Source: Lenzites betulinus (lineage: Eukaryota; Basidiomycota; Agaricomycetes; Polyporales; Polyporaceae). Taken from it: a stretch of 64,000 nucleotides of DNA. The DNA is taken from NCBI GenBank assembly GCA_022264855.1, contig JABYQU010000041.1, positions 248,001 to 312,000 on the forward strand. The letters run 5' to 3'. Each line of letters opens with the position of its first letter. The first letter of the stretch is position 1. Shown one piece after another: positions 24,456 through 36,149 of the stretch. Below the pieces are notes generated by a model, which was not told the origin of the DNA, did no database searches, and saw nothing but the letters and a program-made list of their open reading frames with translations. Position numbers and translations under genes: made by a program.

Positions 24456-25196
24456 ATCTTCATTCTCACTCCCGAGCTCGGCGAGCTTCCGCTCGTACTC
24501 CGCGCGAGCGCGCATCTTGCTCGTTATCTTCGGCGGGGGGAGCGCCGCCGCGGGGGCAGCAGATGTCGACGAGGGCGGGACGTTGCCCTGCGCATCGAAG
24601 CGGATGTGGGCGGGCCCCGCACCGTCGCGGTTTATGGGGCGCTGCGCGCGCACCTGCGCGATCGCGTGCTTGATGAAGCGGTTCGCGGCCGCTTTGTCGA
24701 CGGCGGTCTTTCCTAAAATGCGGGAGGGGTGTTCAACATGGGAGCATTGGACGGGGGTGAGGGGACGGGGATGGGTTTACGACGTACTCTTCGCGGGGTC
24801 CTCGGCGTCCTTGATTTTGTCAAAGTATTGCCTCACACGATCCTAGTAGCGTACGATGAGCGCAGCGCGATGCAGCGGGAACGGGCTGGGTGCTCACGAG
24901 CTCGGCGACGACGGGGTGCGTCTTGGGGTCGATTCCCCGCGTTTTGAGGTATACTAATTTCGGCAGGCATGAGTGATACCCGCGAGCACAGTAATACGAG
25001 ACGGACTAAAGACAAGGTCGTAGACGAGGTAGGGTATCGCGACATTGAGCTTCGCTTGTTGTATTGTCTCGAGCGGGAGGAGGGACTCGGGGAGGGTTTG
25101 GGCGAGGAGCGGCTCTAGTTTTGCCTCGAGATCGTCGAGTGAGTCGTTGAGCGAGTCGAGTTTTGCGAGGAGCTTGTCGCTCGAGTCGTCGGCCAT
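24023..25196 (-). CDS. LRP1: Nuclear exosome cofactor Lrp1/Rrp47 (C1D family)
   Basis: Five exons on the minus strand: 25196-25007, 24953-24898, 24842-24788, 24712-24281, 24216-24023; 308 aa. Lrp1/Rrp47 binds Rrp6 and the nuclear RNA exosome and acts in processing of 5.8S rRNA, snoRNAs and other structured RNAs. The N-terminal Sas10/C1D domain (residues 1 to ~95) reads LDSLNDSLDDLEAKLEPLL, then ETIQQAKLNVAIPYLVYDL, YLKTRGIDPKTHPV and RVRQYFDKIKDAEDP, as in yeast and human C1D/Lrp1. NRFIKHAIAQVRAQRP follows. The C-terminal half is disordered, with an acidic run encoded by a GTCCTC hexamer repeat (about 24425-24456) and a very Lys-rich tail (KKKKKAP, AAKKAKKKSKRASLS), as expected for RNA contact. 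Intron 1 has an atypical GTCCGT donor. Family call firm. Confidence 0.9.
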
Positions 25197-25329
25197 GGCG
25201 AAAAGGTGGTTTGCGCTGATGGCTACAGCTGCTTGTCGCCGAAGTCTGAAGAGAGCAGGATGAGGGCGGTGGCTGAGCGTTGCGGTAGCCTAGCGTGATT
25301 TTGCCACCGAGGGTAAACTGTCAAAAGAA

Positions 25330-25403
25330 TGAGTCGGCCCAGGATCGAACTGAGGACCTTCTGTGTGTTAGACAGATGCGATAACCAACTACGCCACCGA
25401 CCC
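25330..25403 (-). tRNA. tRNA-Val (AAC)
   Basis: Minus-strand cloverleaf. Acceptor stem GGGTCGG pairs with CCGACTC (one G-U). Anticodon arm TCTGT-CTAACAC-ACAGA gives anticodon AAC. T arm CTCAG-TTCGATC-CTGGG. No intron. B-box GTTCGATCC is intact. Discriminator A. Confidence 0.93.
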
Positions 25404-25446
25404 GTGCGAGAGTTACAGCTCCCGTAGCCTTACGACTTTATTATAG

Positions 25447-25853
25447 TTAACCGGCGTGTGGTGAGTGCCCTGCAAGTCCTGATACACCAAACGCATCTTG
25501 ACCATGGTCAGTTAGCTTAGCCTCCTGCTTTGCCCATTCCGACGCTGACGTTGTGCTGAATTGCAGTCGTCCGAGCTGCGCTACACCGCCAACACTCAAC
25601 TCGAGCATTGTGAGTCGTTTGTCGGCTTCGGCTTCCATCCATAGAGGCTCACCAACACTGTTAGTGCATGCTCGCTACACTGGAACCGGTGTGTAATGCA
25701 ATTCTTGCGCGGTGTGCTGACGTACTGAATCTTTGCATAGGACATGCCGATCTGACAAAATAGTAGGGTCTGGTCATCTTTCGAACCGGACGAGGCTAAC
25801 GCGAGATGCAGCGAATGGTTGACCCACCAGCACAGGGACACGCTTGCGTCCAT
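25447..25853 (-). CDS. Hypothetical protein, 112 aa (weak model)
   Basis: Two minus-strand exons, 25853-25726 and 25657-25447, join in frame over a GTACGT...CTAACAG intron with a good branch-site word. The product starts MDASVSLCWWVNHSLHL and contains AKIHVGEPLWMEAEADKRL and AQLGRLQFSTTSASEWAKQ. I do not recognise the family. The proper splice signals and coherent frame favour a real, short gene or the 3' remnant of a longer one. An AATAAA lies just past the stop, and tRNA-Val lies downstream on the same strand. Confidence 0.35.
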
Positions 25854-26681
25854 CGTCGGTCACCCTCCTCTTACCTCGTTCCTCGCCATCGCAGATGGAG
25901 AGGCTGTTGGAAGAATTAGGTTTGAAATGACCGAGGTGAGTTCACCTCTTGTCGTGCACGGGACATCTCGTGCTGACCTACGGGATGAATTAGCGTATGC
26001 TACAGCCTTGCGGGCCTCCCCCTCCGAAAGACGACTGAACTCTCCTTCAGCCTAATTTTCTCGTCGCAAGATACGCGCGCGGGCATGCTCGAGTACGTCG
26101 TGTAATGTAGTTTGGTGCGGCTGACGGGACACCATCGGGTGCGCAGAGGATTTTCCCGATGGTTGTCGTCAATGCATACACCCCCTGTGACGTCGAGGGT
26201 ATGTAAACTCGAGAATTCATACCTCAATTCACCCCAGGCCGTTCCACCATACGCTCTTCTCTGCATTCTCGCCAACCGCCACACAAGATGCAACTAGCGC
26301 CGAAACTTGGCCTCCGGTCAGGTAACCTAACATTGATCTACAAGAGACTGATATCCGGCTGCCACTTCAAACTGGAACCGGACCACGAACACTCCCCTAC
26401 TGGTCTCATGTGTAATCCAACGCGGATACTCGCAAGCATTCATCGCCATATGCGGATGCTAACAGGCGGAAGGATCGGAGCGCCAGCGTCATCAGTGTCA
26501 GCCTCAAGTAGTGGAGGCTCCCACCGCTGTAACATATACCACAGTGCCCCAGACCGCAGCCGCTCCTCCGCCAGTCCGTGCTCTCCTCTTACGCTCTCTG
26601 CCGGTTTCGCCCATGTGTATGCCCACCTAGCCCTTGCACCACCACTCGAGCCCCAAGGCCCATTGTCCGCGTACAAAGCGG
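25854..26681. other. Intergenic region before the methyltransferase gene
   Basis: About 830 bp. Short open frames on both strands, none with a domain signature. Presumed promoter region for the + strand gene at 26682. Confidence 0.5.
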
Positions 26682-29116
26682 ATGTCAAGTCCCCCGCCAC
26701 TTAACGACCGTCTCCCACCCGTAACGACCTGCTCTCTGCCCGTTATGCCACCTGTCATCTACTCTCCTGGGTCTCCCGCCGGAAGCTTCTTCGAGAGCTC
26801 CTTCGACAGTATGCCCTTCGCGCACAGCTCGGACTCTTTATGCCCTCTCCTTGGGGATGACAGCATGGATCACCCGTCACTGTTTGACTCGTACATATCG
26901 ACGATGGTAGAGAAAGACTTGCGGCGGACGGCCACAGCTTCCTCTTCGGACCTGTCAGACGGATCAAGGTCGTCAATTGACGAGGGCGCGGTCTCTCAGA
27001 GCCCGTCGCAAGGTACAATAACGCAAGAGTCTATGCGGCCACACAAAGTCAAGAAAAAGCGGTCGCTTGGCCATGCACTTAAAGCGTTCAAGTCCTCCCA
27101 ACCTTCCTACGACCACCCCAAGTCATTCAAACACTTTCCTATGACACAACCGCCAGAGGATACCTCGGCACTGACTATAGACTCTGAAGACCTACCTGGC
27201 TGTATCGGGATGCGGAGAGAAGAAGAAGACGGCTTTGACGACCGTAACAGAACTGTACGTCGGCGAAACATGCCTCACCACCCATTCCGGTACGAGGATG
27301 TGCCGTACATGCAAGCATACAGCCAGATTCTGCTGGAGAAGTGAGTCTCGGCCACACTACCGCGCCCTCTTACTCACCTATCCGGGCGCAGCGACTACCA
27401 AACCTACGAGCTACTACGCAGACTAGCTCCTGTTGACTCGCCCACGTTCCATCACTTTGGGAAGAAAGCTCCGGCAGAGGTGCTCGACCTCGGCTGCGGC
27501 GAGGGCTTCTGGGTCCTCCATGCCGCGAAGCTGTGGAAGCCTAACCACACGAAGGTAACGGGCCTCGACCTCATCGACATGCATAACAACAACGTTGGTG
27601 AGGTCCACCCGCAGTTCGAGCCTGCGCCCACGCCAAAGAACGTGACGTGGTTTCGTTCAAACTTGTGCGTTGCATCTCATCACGTCGTACGTCGCGCCCC
27701 GTTCTGACGCGTCCCACAGCGTCAAGTATGATCTGCCATTCCCCGACGACTCCTTCGACCTCGTACGCATGGCGAACCTCACGCTGTGCATCCCCATTAA
27801 CCGCTGGCGCTTTGTCCTCGCCCAAGTCCGACGTGTTCTCAAACCGGGCGGTCGCCTCGAGCTCATCGACGACGACATGTTCTTCCCGCACATCCCGCCA
27901 CACCCGCGCTTGGGCAAGGAGCTAGGGCCCCACCCGCTCTCACGCGAGATGTCCTCCTCCCCACCACTGCGCCGCACCCAGCGCTCCCCCAGCGCGTCCG
28001 GCACTGAGAACCCCTTCCTCGCGCACTCCCCCTCCCTCCCGCGCGCCGCCTCCCAGCGGCACCTCGTCGACACTTTCCGCCGCCCCGGCTCGCCCGGGCC
28101 CCCGAAGACGCCAAAGCGCCACGCGCGGAGCGCGTCCGAGGTCGAGTACGGCCACAACGCGAGCGTCGCGGGCCACCTCGAGACGATCTTCGACAACATG
28201 CTCGTCGCGCAGGGCGTCGCCGCGCGCCCGCACCGCTTCCTCGACCAGATGCTGCGCGAGGTGTTCGGGCCCGACTGCGCGCGCCAGACGCAGAACCTCG
28301 AGCTCGCCGTGCCCGCGCGCGAGCTGTTCGAGGGCGGCCCCGGCGTGCCGCCTGTGCCCATCCCCGCGGGGATTATCCCGGGCGGGGCGCGCCGTAGCGA
28401 GGAGGGCGAGAAGGGGCGCCCGGGGTGGATCTCGATGTCAATTGACTGGGACTCGAAGAAGGAGCGGAAGAGCGGGGGGCACGGCGGCGCGCGGGCGGAG
28501 CGCAGCAGCGAGGACGGGGCCATCGCGGGCATCTCGCCGAAGGCGCGCCAGCTGCTCTTCGGGGACGACAGGAGCGCGGCGGCGATGAGCGCGGGGCCGT
28601 ACCAGCCGCCGGGGCTGCTGCTGCTCCCAGCGACGTTCATCCCGTGCGCGCCGCTCGAGCTCGAGATGCACGCGTGCAAGCATATGAACACGCTCTTGGG
28701 GTGCCGGTATGCGCTCGCGAAGTATATGACGGGTCAGCGCGCGAAGGACGGGACGCCGCTGGGTTCGGAGAAGGATGTCGATGACTACCTCTGGGATTAC
28801 GAGTGGTATGTGCTGTAATAAGCGACCTGGACGTCCCTGCTAAGTTCCGCGTAGTTTCCGCCGCAGACGCTTCAACTGGCCGCAGGACATCCCCGGCCTG
28901 CGCATGGAGGAGGACGCCGACCCGGTGCTCCCGCCGCCCAAACCTACACTCTTCCGGTTCGGCACCACCACAGACTCCCCGCGTGCGTCGGGCGCGCCCA
29001 TGTACGGCGGCGTCATGGCGAGCAAGGAGACCTCCACGCATGTCCGCACGATCCGTGTGTACGAGGCGATGAAGATCGTGGCGCACTGCGGGTGCCATCG
29101 CAGCTGCACCTGCTAG
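26682..29116 (+). CDS. Class I SAM-dependent methyltransferase-domain protein
   Basis: Four exons: 26682-27340, 27392-27664, 27720-28814, 28867-29116; 758 aa. The N-terminal 200 residues are Ser/Pro-rich and disordered. The Rossmann methyltransferase core starts with motif I VLDLGCGEGF (residues 250-259), followed by VTGLDLIDMH (acidic residue for the SAM ribose), VKYDLPFPDDSFDLVRM and VRRVLKPGGRLELIDDDM. A Pro/Ser-rich segment of about 80 residues follows (from HPRLGKEL to SASEVEYG), then a helical C-terminal part (HLETIFDNMLVAQG; ELEMHACKHMNTLLGCRYALA; KDVDDYLWDYEW). The pattern fits fungal methyltransferase type 11/LaeA-like proteins, but the substrate is unknown. The last intron's donor is uncertain: GTATGT would create a stop, whereas the GTAATA used here keeps frame. 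Confidence 0.82.
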
Positions 29117-29621
29117 CACAAGCGTGCCCATGACCCCGTTATGACCTTAAGATGACTTTCACGTCGCCCCACGCTCCTTCGTCTTCGCTTTTCCCGTTGC
29201 GTTTATCACCTCTGCCTCTGCGCCCGCGCCCGCTCCCTCCTTCATCTGTACATTCTGCACATCCATCTCGTCTTCGCGCGTGTACGTTTGTTCCGCGTTT
29301 TCCCGCCACACACTCATTCGCCCATATGTACACCACGCTTGCACGGAGCCACCACTGCTGTATCATTACGTACACTAGCTCTACTCGTATAGACCCCTCG
29401 TACAATACTATAAGTTACGCCGAGCACACGCGCCCCGGGCCCGAGAGAGCCCAGCCTTCGAGCGCGGTACAGTGCCGCGGCAAGCGTCCGATCGCGGTGG
29501 TATGTATGTACGTGCGTGCGTGCAGCTGTATCGCCGGTGCATACGCGCACAAGCCGCAGGGCAAGGGATAAGAAGGTAAGGGATATCAAGGAGCGCAAAA
29601 AAGGGCGGCGGCGTTCTACGT
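29117..29621. other. Convergent 3' ends (methyltransferase and NIPA genes)
   Basis: 505 bp between convergent genes. A pyrimidine-rich stretch lies at 29160-29300. No gene supported. Confidence 0.6.
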
Positions 29622-31045
29622 CTACACGCGCAGGTCCCCGTTCGGCCTGCCCACATCGCGCTCGAGGCTCGCCCGCTCGCGCGAGCGCAGGTGCGTCCGT
29701 TCGTCCCCCTCGTCCTCGTCCTCCGGCTCCGGCTCGAAGATCGTGTTGAGGCCGACGACGTCGCCGGCGGGCGTGCGCACGTACCCGTCGTCGGCCGCGC
29801 GCGCGCCGTCCGCCTGGGCGCTGCGCGAGAGCTCGAGGAGGTGCACGCCGAGGAAGGTCGTGATGAACCCGGCGAGGAGCGAGAGCGTGTTCGCGGGGTC
29901 GTCCGTGTTGATGCCCTGGAAGAGGATGATGGACGCGACGATCGTCGCGGTCGAGAAGCCGACGTAGTACATCGGGTTCACGCTGCATGGCCGGCGCGCG
30001 CGCCGCTGTCAGTGTCATGATGAGGGGGCGCAGGGGACGAGGGGGACGTACACGTTCGTGGAGAAGGTGTCGAGCGCCTTGTTGAAGTAGTTCATCTGCA
30101 CGACGATGCAGCCCCCGACGAGGAGCGCGAACACGTATGTCGCGGGGCGCCCGAACTGGTTGTTCCCCGCGAAGGTGAGCTTCACGGCGACCCCGAGGCC
30201 CTTGATTGCCATAATCGACACCGAGCCGACCAGGGAGCAGATTGAGATGTACACCATCGGGAACGTGCGACCATACCGAGGCACGGCGAAGTATATCATG
30301 ACCAGGCTGAAGACGAGCACGACGAAGCAGTAGAACAGGAAGCCTGCGGGCCTGTTGCGTTAGGATCAATGGGCGGTGCGCGACTGACTGTGGACGCACC
30401 TGGTAGCAACGCGAAGTGCAGAATCTCGTCCACAGTCTCGATATCCTTGTCTGGCGGCGCATGTAGGACAATGATGAGAGAACCTAATAGGCACAGCGCG
30501 CATCCTACGCGGCCCAAGTGCCCCAGTCGTTCATGTAGAATAAATGAAGCTAGGATTGCTCTGCAGACCTCAAAGACATTAGAGTACCGTGAAGCAAAGG
30601 CACTTATGAAACATACCCAATGATGACACTCAGAGCCCCCAGAGGGGTGACCAATATTGGTGGGGCGAATGCATACGCAGCAAAATTCGCAACTGGAGGA
30701 ACGCGTAAGACACCGGCCGGCTATAACAGTGGATTGACACGTACGCTCTCCGATAACCACTAAGGCATCCAGGTCAGACGAGCTCACAGGATGAGAAGAG
30801 AGAAGCACTCACTCAGACACATGCCTGCCCACCATAGTGGACTTTTGAAGTACGCGTGACTTTCTGATGCTGCCGCGTAGACCGACGCATCGCCGGCTTG
30901 CATAAGACCCTGCATGTAAGCTGAGAAGGGATGCATGGGACTCGGTACGGTGAACACACACCTTCTTCGTCAAGATGAAGCTGCTCCCGATGCCTATTGA
31001 CCCCGCAAAGGCCAGGATGAGCCCAATGTACTTGTCTTCTACCAT
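29622..31045 (-). CDS. NIPA-type magnesium transporter (DUF803 family)
   Basis: Seven minus-strand exons: 31045-30962, 30909-30813, 30759-30745, 30692-30617, 30560-30400, 30343-30052, 29982-29622; 361 aa. NIPA proteins are polytopic (about nine TM helices), drug/metabolite-transporter-like membrane proteins; some mediate Mg2+ uptake. Characteristic blocks are KYIGLILAFAGSIGIGSSFI, GLMQAGDA, ESHAYFKSPLWWAGM, VIGELANFAAYAFAPPILV, TPLGALSVIIGAILASF, HERLGHLGRVGCALCLLGS, and the late YYVGFSTATIVASIILFQG. Exon 3 is only 15 nt and encodes the VIGE segment. The C-terminal cytosolic tail is acidic. The start is the MVEDKYIG methionine, standard for the family. Confidence 0.93.
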
Positions 31046-33575
31046 TTTGAGAAGACTAGTGTAAGATTGCGATTGACGTCGCCGCACTCGCTAGCGGTTC
31101 GTTTTGACTGCGGACAGTGGGCGCAATATAAATTACGCCAAGAAGTTCCGAGGCAGTAGAATGCAGCTACGGAGACGAGACGGAGCTGGAGAGGCTGGAG
31201 GAGGAGGTCGTAGATATTTCGTGAGCGTGACAAGGCGTGTTCGTGAGGCAGGTCGGTGATGACAGCAAAGTCGACGCTCAGAGAATGAACATGGAGATCG
31301 TCGAGGTCGGCGTGTGGGATGGCGGGCGCGACAGGTCCGCAGCGGCGGCTGAGCTCAGGTCCCGGTGCGTGCTGGCAATGATATTGTGGGAGCGGTTATC
31401 CGGCCCCCGCCACCGCGTCCGCCACGTCCTCCCCGACTGCGGCGCGTATGTTTGGCCGTTGGGTATATTCTGACATACGACGACGACATATTGTACGTAT
31501 GTCGCGGGCATAAGTACGCAATGATGCACACTACATCGCAATGCTCTGTCGGATTACTTACTCGGAGCCCGGGCTCCGAAAGACGCTGCAGTAAGCGCCC
31601 GGGATCGCCCATGGCTGTACTGTACTGCAGCCGGCCCGGCCCATATATTTGTGGCCGTGGGCGATTGGAAAGTTCCCGTACTCAACGTTCAAGAAGTTAC
31701 TCACAAAGCTTTGTAGCCTCAGACGTCATTCGAGCCTACCTGAGGATAATATACAGGTATCAAGTTACGCTCATGGGCCAACAGTACTTGGCTGGGAAAG
31801 CAATGATCATTGCCGTAGCGTTCTGAAGCTCGCGAACCGCTCGGAGTCGTAGCAGAATCACTTACACGATGAATGACCGTGCCATGACCAGTAATCACGT
31901 CTTTGGTACCAGGGGGTCCTGGCTTTGCCATTCCAGAGACCACAAGCTAGCTCGAAGAGTGCTAGGACAAGGGCAACATCCAAGTCTTCGGAGCCGTCGC
32001 GACATGTTCCTTAGAACACATGCTTTGTTGTTGATGACGATTCTTGTAAGCGTCTGTGCGGAGGGTGGGTTTATCAGCTAGAAGGGCTAGATACTGTCCT
32101 CGATTACCGCCTGCCAGCGTTGAACATTTCTTGTAGAATGCTGCCTGGTGTTCATTGGAGCCTGTCACAAGGGAGGAAAGGTTGGGTTGAGAATGACCCA
32201 TGTCTTAAGTCAACTTTATTGACGGAGCGTCATTCTCTTGCCTTGCCTCTGTGAAGCGTGCGAGCCGGTCGAGCCACTCGACATATCAAAGTGCCTGTGG
32301 CACAGAACTATGGTATATTACAGCCGTCGTGAGAGAGATTCAGCGAGGAGAAGTGATGAGATCCTCACCTGAACAACTTTGCATATGCAACCAGCAAACG
32401 CCTCCTTGACTAGACCACATGAGGGTCGTTCTGGGCACCGATAGACTTGTGAAACACTATAGCTGAGCATAGCTTTTCTAGCTTCCAGGGCAAAGAGGCC
32501 ATTGTGCGGTCCCAGCTACCGGAGCTCCTGTGGCTTGGCAGGTGCTCATCATTCTTAAGAAATCGCGCGCGCGTCGGACCACATAGCCGGTGTATAGTAA
32601 GCTGGCTGCGGGAATACGAAAGTGGTGGTAAGCTGAGAGTTGCTACCGGTATGGCGGCAACTGCGAACGAATACACTTCGGCGCTTATATGTGTTCCTCT
32701 CGGTTAAACCGAGCCCGGGCCCGATGATCTTGTTCTCCCGAAGAGCGCTCCGACTCTTGTCTTGCAACCACTCACTCTGACTCTGAGCGCTGAGCAGAAA
32801 GCCCTCGTCTTGCCTCCGATTGAGCGTAACATGACATACTATCTATCATTCGCGACAAATGTCCCTTTGAGAGAAATAGCCTAGAGACTCCGCGGCGCTA
32901 CTAGCGAAACGTACTCAGAGCATGACCTCATCGGTCAATTCGTGTCCAAGAAAGCCTGCTCCCCACATAAATAGCGGGTAAGTATCTCTGGGACTATATG
33001 GTTGTTTCTGAGGCTTACAATCCTCCCAGACCATCCCACTAGCGCAGGGAGCACCGAATCCATGGAATGCTGCTTGGCATTGTCAGTTGCGATCAAACAG
33101 ATGTCCGACAACTTATGCTGGGCCCATCTGCGCAGGTCAGCAAACGTGTATACGCGCCTTCCAAGCGCACCGTAGACGCATATGGGCATCGGAGAACTCA
33201 TCCGGCCCCAGCACCGCATACATCCCGTGGGACTTCATACCGTCTCGCCCGCTCTTGTTTGCTCTCACACTACACCTAGACTCACGAGACTGGCATTTTT
33301 CAGGGTCAAACAGATCCCCGCCGACCATATTGCGCAAATTGCGGTGCATTTCGAACTGTATTGCGCGCCAGCTAGGCATCGACAGCAGCAGCGGCCGGAC
33401 CTGGTCGGACTGAGCGAAGCGCTCCTCAGCCTGAGTGCTATGATGTGTGTCGCCCGTCTGGCAGTACATAAGAGGCTGAACGAGACTGCGAATGCGACAG
33501 GCTCCAGGTCAGCTTGAGCTCCGAGCCCAAGGGATCCTAATCCTCTCGCACCTCCTCTCGCCCATTGTCGCAGTC
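31046..33575. other. 2.5-kb upstream region of laccase
   Basis: Between the divergent NIPA and laccase starts. Reading frames such as 32935-33219 and 33137-33469 (minus) are not supported by a family match or a consistent splice model. Noted elements are a 16-bp palindrome at 31563-31578, an imperfect palindrome CTCGGTTAAACCGAG at 32699-32713, and a TATA-like ACATAAGAGG about 105 bp before the laccase ATG. The length is compatible with a long regulatory region, as is common for inducible laccases. Confidence 0.5.
31563..31578. promoter_or_regulatory. Perfect palindrome CGG-N10-CCG
   Basis: CGGAGCCCGGGCTCCG is a perfect 16-bp palindrome. Inverted CGG triplets with fixed spacing are typical binding sites of Zn2Cys6 dimers (N10 is the yeast Put3 spacing). 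It lies about 520 bp from the NIPA start and 2 kb from the laccase start. Function is inferred only. Confidence 0.35.
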
Positions 33576-35718
33576 ATGAAGTCAGGCTTCTTGAAAGTGC
33601 TCATCTCCCTCGCTCTCTCGGCTGGCATAGTCAGTGCAATAGGCCCCAAGACGGACCTCGTCATCTCCAATGCGCCAATTGCGCCTGACGGGTTCAACCG
33701 CGAGGCGGTTGTCGTCAACGGCGTGTACCCCGCCCCGCTCATCACCGGGAAAAAGGCATGCACCTCCAACCAACACACAGCTACTTGACTGACCATTTCC
33801 ATGCAGGGCGACCACTTCCAGCTCAACGTCATCGACAAGTTGACCAACCACACCATGCTCAAGTCTACTAGCATCGTAAGTGCTCGGGTCCGCGAGTGTG
33901 ATGCAGTGCGCTAATCTGCCATGATTAGCACTGGCATGGCTTCTTCCAGGCAGGCACCAACTGGGCAGACGGTCCCGCGTTCGTCAATCAGTGCCCCATT
34001 GCGTCCGGCCATTCGTTCCTGTACGACTTCCATGTGCCTGACCAGGCAGGTAAGCAGCCTTTCTACTGCCTTAAAAGTGGATTTCTCACACTAAAGTGCT
34101 GCGTAACAGGGACGTTCTGGTACCACAGTCACCTTTCAACGCAGTATTGCGACGGACTGCGTGGTCCTTTCGTCGTTTATGATCCCTATGACCCTCAGGC
34201 CCATCTTTATGACATAGACAATGGTATGCAGTGGCTGAAACGGTGGAACGCCATATCTAACAGCCGTTTCAACAGACAGCACTGTCATCACACTGAGCGA
34301 CTGGTACCATGTCGCCGCCCGCCTTGGCCCTAAGTTCCCGTAAGTTTAATTTGCGACTGCGTGCGTCATACCAGCTCAAATGGCGCATCCCTAGCCGCGC
34401 CGCCGATGCGACGCTCATCAACGGACTCGGACGGTCAAGCGCAACTCCCACCGCCGAGCTGGCTGTGATCAATGTCCAGCATGGAAAACGGTGAGCGCAC
34501 CCGAGGTACCCCGAATTGGCGAAAACCCTAATTCCTGAGCGTGCCGCCCAGTTACCGCTTCCGCCTGGTGTCGCTCTCCTGCGACCCGAACTATACGTTC
34601 AGCATCGATGGACACAATATGACCATCATCGAGGTCGACGGCATCAACAGCAAGCCCCTCGCAGTGGACTCTATCCAAATCTTCGCTGCGCAGCGTTACT
34701 CGTTTGTGGTAAATTGCACTCCCCAGAGCTGAATCTTCGTGTATGCTCAAGAAACGTTGCTTGTATAGCTGAATGCTAACCAAACAGTGGACAACTACTG
34801 GATCCGCGCAATTCCCAACACCGGCACGACCGGGATTGCTGGAGGAATTAACGCTGCTATCCTGCGCTACAAGGGTGCGGCGAGCGTTGACCCGAACTCG
34901 ACACAGGCGCCAGTGGTGATTCCACTCGTGGAGACGAACCTCCACCCGCTCGTGCACATGCCCGTGGTATGTGCCATTTGATCAAGTATGACTTTCTGGA
35001 GCTCATCGTATGTCGGTATACAGCCTGGCCTCCCAACGCCCGGCGGTGTCGACAAGCCGCTCAACCTCGCCTTTAACTTCGTACGCCACTCTCTCAATAG
35101 GCTTGGTACATATGCTGACCCTGTTGTCTTGCACAATACCAGAACGGCACCAACTTCTTCATCAACAACGCGACATTCACGCCGCCGACCGTGCCTGTCC
35201 TGCTGCAGATCTTGAGCGGAGCGCACACGGCCCAAGAACTCCTGCCGCCCGGGTCCGTGTACACACTTCCGGGCCACTCCTCCATTGAGATCACGATGCC
35301 CGCGACCTCTCTGGCCCCCGGCGCCCCGCATCCATTCCACCTGCACGGCGTAAGTCCTCCCTCTGTCCTCCTCTCCCGGAGTTCTCGATGCTGACCCCTT
35401 CCCCTCCTTCCCCTCACACAGCACGCGTTCGCCGTCGTCCGCAGCGCCGGCAGCACCGAGTACAACTACAACGACCCGATCTTCCGCGACGTCGTGAGCA
35501 CGGGCACGCCCGCCGCGGGCGACAACGTCACGATCCGCTTCCGCACGGACAACCCCGGCCCGTGGTTCCTCCACTGCCACATCGACTTCCACCTCGACGC
35601 GGGCTTTGCGGTCGTGTTCGCGGAGGACGTCCCGCGCGTCGCGCTCGCGAACCCTGTCCCGAAGGCGTGGGACCAGCTGTGCCCGATCTATGATAAGCTC
35701 GATGTGGACGACCAGTAG
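33576..35718 (+). CDS. Laccase (secreted multicopper oxidase, EC 1.10.3.2)
   Basis: Eleven exons: 33576-33755, 33807-33875, 33929-34049, 34110-34223, 34276-34339, 34395-34490, 34552-34708, 34769-34966, 35024-35080, 35143-35349, 35422-35718; 519 aa. Laccases oxidise phenols with reduction of O2 to water and take part in lignin and phenolic turnover outside the cell. Residues 1-21 form a signal peptide. All four copper signatures are present: HWHG with the following Cys (L1, from residue 84), WYHSH (L2, ~127), HPFHLHGH (L3, ~416-423) and HCHIDFH (L4, 472-478). The residue at the axial T1 position after L4 (HLDAGF) is Phe483, as in high-redox-potential basidiomycete laccases. Several N-glycosylation sites are visible. 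Intron 1 starts with GC, and no GT is available nearby. All catalytic ligands are intact. Confidence 0.97.
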
Positions 35719-36149
35719 GCGGGGGCGGGGCGTCGAGTGGGGTTTGGGGGTCTGTTTGGAGGTGGAGCGGGGAGGGCGGAGGGAGCGGGGATGGATGATG
35801 AGTAATGGACGTTGTGTATTCTCGGGTTCGGGTTCGGATTCCGGTTTGAAATATGGTCTGGCGAATGGATGTACAGTGTAATAATAACAGGAACTAACAG
35901 TAGCAATAACATACATGAGATACAGATGATCCGAGGTATCTAAAACATTTATACAACAACTAAACAGTCCTAGAATCCAGATAGTAGACACAAAACGCGT
36001 CATGCAGGTCCGCCGTGACGGTCCCAAACCAAGACGTTGATATACCAGATACATAGTATGTCCGGAGGAAGCGGCATATAAGAATCTGCATCCAGCCACA
36101 TAGCAATATCAAAGGAGCAGGGGTTGAAGCATGCAGAGCGAGAGAGCGC
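35719..36149. other. Convergent 3' ends (laccase and WSS1)
   Basis: 431 bp. G-rich directly after the laccase stop, then AT-rich with AATAATAAC. No gene. Confidence 0.6.

Noticed and set aside
27657..28691. 344-aa minus-strand frame over the methyltransferase
   Set aside because: It mirrors the codon bias of the real + strand exon and shows no domain.
28806..28866. Canonical GTATGT donor for the last methyltransferase intron
   Set aside because: Joining it to the only good acceptor creates an immediate TGA. The GTAATA donor nine bases downstream keeps the frame with the conserved C terminus.
29314..30471. 385-aa open frame antisense within the NIPA gene
   Set aside because: It lies in a shifted frame on the same strand as the NIPA exons and crosses their introns. 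The NIPA frame has clear family motifs and proper splice sites; the long frame is a GC-driven shadow.
32935..33469. Possible two-exon minus-strand gene upstream of laccase
   Set aside because: The two frames carry ordinary amino acid composition, but I could not find a splice model joining them or a family resemblance.
34867..36099. 410-aa minus-strand frame across the laccase 3' half
   Set aside because: Antisense to conserved copper-binding exons, with no motif.
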